Below, piece after piece: positions 1 through 4,418 of a DNA stretch of 6,782 bases. Source of the DNA: Pseudomonadota bacterium (GTDB taxonomy: Bacteria; Pseudomonadota; Alphaproteobacteria; Rs-D84). The stretch lies in the NCBI GenBank assembly GCA_023402015.1, contig JAEXCU010000002.1, positions 1 through 6,782 of the forward strand, given 5' to 3'. The notes below the pieces were generated by a model that worked only from the letters and a program-made list of their open reading frames with translations, was not told where the DNA came from and did not search any database. Every line of letters begins with the position of its first letter. The first letter of the stretch is position 1. Made by a program: the position numbers and the translations under genes.

Positions 1-293
1 TCCAAATCTTCGCCCGTCAGGCCCGTGCGACCGTCCACGACAAACAAAACGGCATCTGCATTCATTATTGCATTAATTGCCATGTTGGTGGAATCCAATG
101 CGATGCCTGTTTTTGCATTTTCCAGACCGGCCGTATCATATACCTGATATGTGCGGTCGCGCATTACCCCGCCGATTGTATCGCGCGTAACACCCGGACG
201 GTCATGCACCAATGCATCACGCGTTCCGGTCAGACCGTTAAACAAAGTTGATTTACCCGTATTTGGGCGTCCCGCAATAGTTATCTTTATCAT
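1..293 (-). CDS. der: Ribosome biogenesis GTPase Der (EngA), N-terminal fragment
   Basis: This partial gene starts at an ATG (293-291) and runs off the left edge after 97 codons. Der has two tandem GTPase domains and helps mature the 50S ribosomal subunit. Visible in the first domain are the G1 loop GRPNTGKS (residues 8-15), the switch I motif PGVTRD with the G2 threonine (33-38), the G3 motif DTAG (53-56), and the stretch VVDGRTGLTGEDL typical of Der (85-97). The G4 NKxD motif, the second GTPase domain and the KH-like domain lie outside the window. The G1 loop is unusual: Der proteins usually read GRPNVGKS, and here Val is Thr. A GGAAAAG stretch just upstream is a modest ribosome-binding site, and a strong promoter lies at 317-344. 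In many proteobacteria der follows bamB directly; here an opposite-strand gene separates them. Confidence 0.95.
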   Translation of the reverse strand, partial: MIKITIAGRPNTGKSTLFNGLTGTRDALVHDRPGVTRDTIGGVMRDRTYQVYDTAGLENAKTGIALDSTNMAINAIMNADAVLFVVDGRTGLTGEDL

Positions 294-300
294 CACTTTT

Positions 301-347
301 CCATTGATTTTTTTCCATTATAAAGCAAAAATAGAAATAATCAATGG
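301..347. repeat. 9-bp inverted repeat flanking the der/yip1 control region
   Basis: CCATTGATT (301-309) and AATCAATGG (339-347) are exact reverse complements separated by 29 bases. The right arm contains the der -35 box; the left arm lies near the expected der transcription start. The spacing suits a protein-bound dyad better than a tight RNA hairpin. It could be an operator, or chance in AT-rich DNA. Confidence 0.4.
317..344 (-). promoter_or_regulatory. Sigma-70-type promoter for der
   Basis: On the minus strand a -35 TTGATT (344-339) and a perfect -10 TATAAT (322-317) are separated by 16 bases. Transcription should start near 310, giving a leader of about 17 bases that includes GGAAAAG before the der ATG at 293. 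The promoter makes der independent of the upstream yfgM-bamB unit, which is needed because a convergent terminator separates them. Confidence 0.65.
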
Positions 348-356
348 GGGTGTAAA

Positions 357-953
357 ATGATGAAGAAAATAAAGAATGGTATGGCGCATATCAGGGATTT
401 ATTGATAAAGCCAAAGCGTTATTTCACAAAAATTGTTGCCGATGGCAATATGGAAGAGGCCATGTTAAAGGCATTTATGTACGGCCTGTTGGGTGGTGGT
501 CTGGTTTTATTGCTGCGATTACTGGGCGGTGCGACCATTACAATTGGCGCGGTATTTACGGCAATCATCATTGTACCCGTGTTGGCGGTGGCATTATTGT
601 TTGTGATGGGCGGTTTGTTGATGTTGGTGTCTGAAATCACTGGTGGCGAACGTGATTGGGAAATTGCGATTAAGGGGTTGGCATCTATATTCTTTATTTA
701 CCCGGTGATTTTGGTTTTAAACGCATTGGCATTTAATTGCACCAGTATGTGGATAATCAGCCTGGCCGTTGATGCATACGTATTATTCTTGTTTTATAAC
801 ATTTCGCTGTATTGTATGCGTGGCAAGAAAAGCAATGTTATCATTGTGATTGGTATTTTGGCATTGTTTATGGCGACGGTTTATGCAACCGATTACCGTA
901 TTGGTTGGTTTATGCTGAAAAATACCAGTGCGACGTTGGCCTGTTTATTGTAA
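357..953 (+). CDS. YIP1-like multi-span membrane protein
   Basis: This 198-residue hydrophobic protein has a basic amphipathic N-terminus followed by about five membrane segments, near residues 37-57, 62-92, 106-124, 131-150 and 160-178. The opening (RDLLIKPKRYFTKI, residues 13-26), with a Pro and aromatic just before the first segment, and the polar loop EITGGERDWEIAIKGLA (93-109) resemble bacterial YIP1-domain proteins. The role of these in bacteria is poorly known, so only the fold is suggested. ATG at 357 is chosen because GGGGGTG (346-352) sits at a suitable distance; the adjacent ATG at 360 would also work. It is transcribed away from der and towards bamB. A weak -10-like TATAAA (319-324) could drive it, but I see no good -35. 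It ends with a TAA 10 bases before a strong terminator. Confidence 0.75.
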   Translation: MMKKIKNGMAHIRDLLIKPKRYFTKIVADGNMEEAMLKAFMYGLLGGGLVLLLRLLGGATITIGAVFTAIIIVPVLAVALLFVMGGLLMLVSEITGGERDWEIAIKGLASIFFIYPVILVLNALAFNCTSMWIISLAVDAYVLFLFYNISLYCMRGKKSNVIIVIGILALFMATVYATDYRIGWFMLKNTSATLACLL

Positions 954-963
954 TATAAAATTA

Positions 964-993
964 AAAAAATACCGGCAAATGCCGGTATTTTTT
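964..993. terminator. Bidirectional intrinsic terminator between yip1-like gene and bamB
   Basis: A 14-bp perfect stem joins 964-977 and 980-993. Its core is ACCGGCA/TGCCGGT, flanked by A6 on the left and T6 on the right, so it forms a hairpin with a U-tract when read from either strand. It ends the rightward YIP1-like transcript and the leftward yfgM-bamB transcript. The bamB stop codon (994-992) lies partly in the right arm. Confidence 0.9.
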
Positions 994-1720
994 ATTGCAA
1001 AATTTTGCCAGTTTTGGCGTCAATCTTTTGACCGCCAACCGTTATCGTTTTGTTTTCGTATGTTGGCGCAGATTGTGTTTTTATTTCTGTGCGCCAATAA
1101 ATTTCGCCATCAGATGTTCGGATTGCATACAGATTGTTATCTGTGCCGACCACAAATGCGGCGGCGTCTGTTATTATAAATGGTTTTGCAACGCCAATGT
1201 CTGCGCACCATTTTTTTGTGCCACTGTTCGCGTTTATCCGGCAAAATGCATCCCCCAGGCCACCCACATAAACCGCGCCGTCATGTATAACTATGGGTGC
1301 AATAATATCCAAAACAGATGCGCCGCCTGTTAAATTACTGGGGCGATAAATGTCGGCAATCCATGCGATTTTGCGATTTTTGGCATTAACCTTGACCAAT
1401 TCGCCGGTTGTCAGGCCCGCATAAACATAATTACCACTGCATACTGGTTTTTGTGCGCTTTTAACGGAATTACTGGTTGGGAAACCACTGAATATTTTTT
1501 TGTCGCCATTCCATATGATGTTGGAAGAATCCTGGGTAAATGGGCAATCCGCGGGCGCCAAAGTATCTATGCTTAGGGGCAGGTTGGGAACATCCTGATT
1601 TAAAATGCTGATATCTTTGGTTGCGAAAATAGCCGTGCGGCTACCCGGTAAAATCGGATCATGCTTGCTGCATGCCGCCAGCAATGTTAAACAACCGATT
1701 AAAACAGCGTATTTACGCAT
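992..1720 (-). CDS. bamB: BamB-like outer-membrane lipoprotein (short PQQ-type propeller)
   Basis: BamB is the lipoprotein of the BAM complex that assists beta-barrel insertion into the outer membrane. This 242-residue protein has a lipoprotein signal with lipobox LAAC, lipidated Cys17, and Ser at +2, which suits sorting to the outer membrane. It then has DPILPGSR, matching the PLPGxR start common in alphaproteobacterial BamB. PQQ-like blade motifs follow: GELVKVNAKNRKIAW (106-120), DAFCRINANSGTKKW (157-171), NNLYAIRTSDGEIYW (195-209) and a final partial QKIDAKTGKI (231-240). BamB is normally near 380-450 residues with eight blades; only about four can be counted here. Four periplasmic Cys (59, 94, 160, 172) could form disulfides. 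AGGG lies 6 bases before the ATG. It follows yfgM by 11 bases and the yfgM-bamB order is conserved, which supports the name; the short length leaves some doubt. Confidence 0.8.
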   Translation of the reverse strand: MRKYAVLIGCLTLLAACSKHDPILPGSRTAIFATKDISILNQDVPNLPLSIDTLAPADCPFTQDSSNIIWNGDKKIFSGFPTSNSVKSAQKPVCSGNYVYAGLTTGELVKVNAKNRKIAWIADIYRPSNLTGGASVLDIIAPIVIHDGAVYVGGLGDAFCRINANSGTKKWCADIGVAKPFIITDAAAFVVGTDNNLYAIRTSDGEIYWRTEIKTQSAPTYENKTITVGGQKIDAKTGKILQ

Positions 1721-1731
1721 CTTTATCCCTT

Positions 1732-2382
1732 TTATTTTAATGCCTGGGCATTTGCAGAAATAACCGCCGGCGCATCCGCGTCATTGATAATCACGTCCAA
1801 CCATTTGTTCGCATTTGCGCGGTCGCCCGCGGCCAGATATTTTTGTGCAACAATCATTCGTGATGTGTAATAAAACGGCGATTTTTTTGTGTTCATATCA
1901 GACAGATATTTTTCCATCTCTGCGGCGGACATTGCGTCGCCCTGGATATTTACAATATGGATGCGGGCCAAATCGCGAAAATCACGTGTGTTGCCATCTG
2001 CGGCCAATTTTTCCAATTTTGTGATATCATTGTCCAACAAATAAGACTGAAACAATGCCAAATCCGCCGTTGCACCCGATGCATTGTCCGCCAATGCCGC
2101 CAACGCGCGCGCATCTGTGTTTTCAACCGCGGTTTCATAATTTGCCGCCGTTGCCAATTTGTTTTCATGGTGCGTACGTACACCGATTTGAATTGCGGTC
2201 GCAATAATTAATAAAACCAGCGCGCCAGCAATTAAATATTTGGAATATTTTTTGATAAAGCGTTGAGTTTTTTCGTTATTAACTTCTTCCCAAACTTCGC
2301 GGTACAGGGCGTCTTCTGCGTATTCTTCGTGTGTTTTTTTCTTGGGTTTAACGTTTTTATTTCTTTCCAGAATTGTTGCCAT
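1732..2382 (-). CDS. yfgM: YfgM-like membrane-anchored TPR protein (SecYEG-associated)
   Basis: This 216-residue protein has a charged cytoplasmic head with REVWEEVNNEKTQRFIKKY (28-46), matching the EVxEExRxER..k.w.kY pattern before the anchor in the YfgM/TPR_21 family. A single membrane helix follows (about 48-67, YLIAGALVLLIIATAIQIGV), then a periplasmic helical domain with degenerate TPR-type helices (for example NYETAVENTDARALAALAD and MIVAQKYLAAGDRANANKWLDVII). In E. coli YfgM is an ancillary SecYEG subunit that works with periplasmic chaperones; that role is transferred by homology and by the neighbouring bamB. The ATG at 2382 has a good Shine-Dalgarno AGGAG (2395-2391), 8 bases upstream. 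An alphaproteobacterial TPR protein with this architecture often precedes bamB and der. It forms an operon with bamB. Confidence 0.82.
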   Translation of the reverse strand: MATILERNKNVKPKKKTHEEYAEDALYREVWEEVNNEKTQRFIKKYSKYLIAGALVLLIIATAIQIGVRTHHENKLATAANYETAVENTDARALAALADNASGATADLALFQSYLLDNDITKLEKLAADGNTRDFRDLARIHIVNIQGDAMSAAEMEKYLSDMNTKKSPFYYTSRMIVAQKYLAAGDRANANKWLDVIINDADAPAVISANAQALK

Positions 2383-2410
2383 GGAAAATACTCCTGTCTT
2401 AATGGTGGCC

Positions 2411-2438
2411 TTGATAATTCATATTTTATTGCTATACT
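2411..2438 (+). promoter_or_regulatory. Extended -10 promoter for rpoH
   Basis: TTGATA (2411-2416) and TATACT (2433-2438) are separated by 16 bases, and the -10 is preceded by TGC (2430-2432), an extended -10 element. The expected start (2444-2446) is only 2-4 bases before the rpoH ATG at 2448, so the mRNA should be nearly leaderless. The -35 is preceded by C (CTTGATA), so it also resembles a sigma-32 -35 of the CTTGA type; an overlapping autoregulatory promoter is possible but unproven. Confidence 0.65.
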
Positions 2439-2464
2439 ATAAAAGTTATGAAAAAGCAAATCAA
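2436..2464 (-). promoter_or_regulatory. Promoter for the yfgM-bamB operon
   Basis: On the minus strand a -35 TTGATT (2464-2459) and a -10 TATAGT (2441-2436) are separated by 17 bases. Transcription should start near 2429, giving a leader of about 47 bases with AGGAG before the yfgM ATG. The -35 lies inside the first codons of rpoH and the -10 overlaps the rpoH -10. Confidence 0.6.
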
Positions 2465-3356
2465 GAACGCTTTACCTGTGCGTACAAATACCAGTCTGGT
2501 CGCCGCCCGTGGGGTCAGTGATGAATCGGGCCTGGCACAATATATCCAGACAATACAGAAATTTCCCATTTTAACCGCCCAAGAAGAATATGAATGCGCC
2601 ACAAAATGGGTCAGCCAGCAGGATAAGGTTGCCGCCGAAAAACTGGTGGCCAGTCATTTGCGCCTGGTGGTGTCGGTTGCGTATGATTTTCGCAACTATG
2701 GCGTGCCGGTTGCAGATTTAATTGCCAGTGGAAACATGGGCCTGATGCAGGCGTTGCAAAAATATGACCCGGAAAAAGGATTTCGCTTTTCCACATATGC
2801 AATGTTTTGGATCAAGGCCGAGATTTATGAAACAATCCTCAGTAATTGGTCAATTGTTAAAATCGGAACATCGGCAAATCAAAAGCGTGTGTTCTTTAAC
2901 TTGGCGCGAGCCAAACGCGCGTTGGGGATTATGGATAATAATCTGTCTGATGAACAAACACACCAGGTTGCCGAATATTTACAGGTGCCCGACAACGACG
3001 TTCGCCGCATGGCAACGCGTGTTGGTGCGCGGGACGTATCGTTAAATGCACCCGCACATGCCGATGATGGCGACAGGGATATTTTGTCCAATATGCCCGA
3101 TGACACGGCCAGTATTCACGATACCATTGAACAAATGGAAGGCCGCCGCCGCGGTTATGATTTATTGCGCCGGCATTTGGCCGAACTGCCCCCGCGGGAC
3201 CAGGAAATTTTACGCGCACGCCGTCTGACCGAACCGGTTGCGACGTTGGAATCGCTGTCCCAGAAATATGGGATTTCCCGCGAACGCGTACGACAAATAG
3301 AAGAACGCGCATTTAAAAAACTGCGCGATGCCATTTTAAATGAAACCCAAGGATAA
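2448..3356 (+). CDS. rpoH: RNA polymerase sigma factor RpoH (sigma-32, heat shock)
   Basis: RpoH directs RNA polymerase to heat-shock and envelope/protein-folding stress promoters. The 302-residue protein is close to the usual length for the family. It shows region 1.2 (GLAQYIQTIQKFPILTAQEE, 28-47), the region 2 core DLIASGNMGLMQALQKYD (90-107) with GFRFSTYAMFWIKAEI (111-126), the RpoH-specific box QKRVFFNLARAK (145-156) and a region 4 helix-turn-helix (TLESLSQKYGISRERVRQIE, 266-285). Region 2.4 is divergent: AMFWIKAEIYETI replaces the usual AMWWIRASIQEYI. An N-terminal tail of about 25 residues precedes region 1.2. ATG 2448 is the only sensible start, since the next in-frame ATG falls in region 2. 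No Shine-Dalgarno precedes it. A porin gene follows 4 bases after the stop. Confidence 0.96.
   Translation: MKKQIKNALPVRTNTSLVAARGVSDESGLAQYIQTIQKFPILTAQEEYECATKWVSQQDKVAAEKLVASHLRLVVSVAYDFRNYGVPVADLIASGNMGLMQALQKYDPEKGFRFSTYAMFWIKAEIYETILSNWSIVKIGTSANQKRVFFNLARAKRALGIMDNNLSDEQTHQVAEYLQVPDNDVRRMATRVGARDVSLNAPAHADDGDRDILSNMPDDTASIHDTIEQMEGRRRGYDLLRRHLAELPPRDQEILRARRLTEPVATLESLSQKYGISRERVRQIEERAFKKLRDAILNETQG
3349..3353 (+). promoter_or_regulatory. Shine-Dalgarno that sets the porin start
   Basis: AAGGA at 3349-3353 lies within the last codons of rpoH and 7 bases before ATG 3361. It supports 3361 as the true start over the in-frame ATG at 3340, which has no ribosome-binding site, lies inside rpoH, and would put seven extra polar residues before the signal peptide. 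Confidence 0.75.
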
Positions 3357-3360
3357 TGTT

Positions 3361-4392
3361 ATGCGTTGCAAAACCCTTATTGTTTCTGCCGTGATTGCGG
3401 CCGGTTTTATCGCATCGGCGCGCGAAGCCAGCGCATTGGAATACAATTACGGTCCGGCATCGTTTAAATTAACCGGATATGGAACGGCCGGATTGATTGA
3501 AACGGATTCTGAATCCCCGGATTTTCTGGGCGATTGGCGTGTACGTGGCCAGATGAATTATTCAGTTGCGACCGAAAACACATTGGGTTTGGTTTATGCA
3601 ATTGATGCCGCCGCCGTTGACGAAGACAAATACGTCCGCGAAGGGTTTGGTTTCTGGGAAAGCAAAAATATCGGTCGCGTGGAATTTGGTCTGACCGATT
3701 CCATTGCCCGCAAATTGGGTGTGGGATTGCCCGATGTTGGTGGTCTGCGTGTAAATGATAAACCGTTATTTTATAAAAAAATATCACCAGACGGCCCCGT
3801 TATTTCCGATACAACTTTGACCACGGGACGAACCGCATTGCGTGTAAATGTCGCAACCATGCCAACGCATGGTGTTCAATATGGATTGTCTGTTGCGGGT
3901 ATAACGGACGATTATAATTTCGCCATTGATGCGGGCCTGAAAATTCGCCAGCCCAACGGTAAAACAAAATTGGCATATTCGTTTGGGGCGTCATTTATGG
4001 ACAGGCCTGATAATTTCCGCACTGATTCTTTCACACCGCGCGTTCATGCCGATTGGCGTGCACAGGTGTCCGCCGGTATGAATTTGCAATACAACAGTTG
4101 GATTTGGGGATTGTCCGCACGCGTTATTTATGATGAAAAACCAATTGGTCCCGTATCTGACGGTTTGGTCGTCGGCACGGGCGTCAGTTATGATATTTTG
4201 AATTACAGTATATCTTTGACATATTTGTTTTCCGATACGGGTCTGTGGCACAGTGATGTACGGGATTATCGCGACCATACGGCCATTGCATCATTCAGAT
4301 ATAAATACAGTGAAAACGTGGACGGTTGGATATCTGCGGGTTTGACCAGTGATACACCATTTTTATCGGCCGGATTGCGTCTGACATTTTAA
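3361..4392 (+). CDS. Outer-membrane beta-barrel porin (Porin_4-like)
   Basis: This is a 343-residue exported protein. A Sec signal peptide (MRCKTLIVSAVIAAGFIASA, residues 1-20) ends in EASA with likely cleavage after Ala25. The mature part is a run of alternating short amphipathic strands and turns. It begins LTGYGTAGLIETDS and has a porin-like stretch KNIGRVEFGLTDSIARKLG (104-122) resembling the L3-region motif of Gram-negative porins. It ends in FLSAGLRLTF, with the C-terminal Phe that the BAM machinery recognises. It should form a diffusion channel in the outer membrane; its solute preference cannot be read from sequence. It begins 4 bases after rpoH, so cotranscription and translational coupling are likely. 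I see no separate promoter, though one inside the rpoH end is not excluded. Its stop codon lies in the following terminator. Confidence 0.85.
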   Translation: MRCKTLIVSAVIAAGFIASAREASALEYNYGPASFKLTGYGTAGLIETDSESPDFLGDWRVRGQMNYSVATENTLGLVYAIDAAAVDEDKYVREGFGFWESKNIGRVEFGLTDSIARKLGVGLPDVGGLRVNDKPLFYKKISPDGPVISDTTLTTGRTALRVNVATMPTHGVQYGLSVAGITDDYNFAIDAGLKIRQPNGKTKLAYSFGASFMDRPDNFRTDSFTPRVHADWRAQVSAGMNLQYNSWIWGLSARVIYDEKPIGPVSDGLVVGTGVSYDILNYSISLTYLFSDTGLWHSDVRDYRDHTAIASFRYKYSENVDGWISAGLTSDTPFLSAGLRLTF

Positions 4393-4418
4393 AAATCCCC
4401 CATTGTTGGGGGATTTTT
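4391..4418. terminator. Bidirectional intrinsic terminator between porin and virD4
   Basis: An 11-bp perfect stem, AAAAATCCCCC (4391-4401) with GGGGGATTTTT (4408-4418), has a 6-base loop. It is followed by T-rich sequence on the plus strand and reads as a terminator on the minus strand too. Both convergent stop codons overlap its arms: porin TAA (4390-4392) and virD4 TAA (4419-4417). Confidence 0.9.

Noticed and set aside
995..1333. A 112-codon plus-strand open frame
   Set aside because: It is antisense to the BamB-like gene, Cys-rich and without a family pattern, and starts next to the terminator.
2376..2403. An alternative rpoH promoter, TTGCCA with CTTAAT
   Set aside because: The -35 is good but the -10 matches only four of six bases, and it would still leave no Shine-Dalgarno; the extended -10 at 2430-2438 is clearly better.
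2929..3312. A 127-codon minus-strand open frame
   Set aside because: It lies wholly antisense within rpoH, with low-complexity Arg/Pro/His-rich content and no ribosome-binding site; a shadow of rpoH codon bias.
3340..3360. An upstream ATG for the porin
   Set aside because: It lacks a ribosome-binding site and adds polar residues before a well-formed signal peptide; ATG 3361 with AAGGA fits better.
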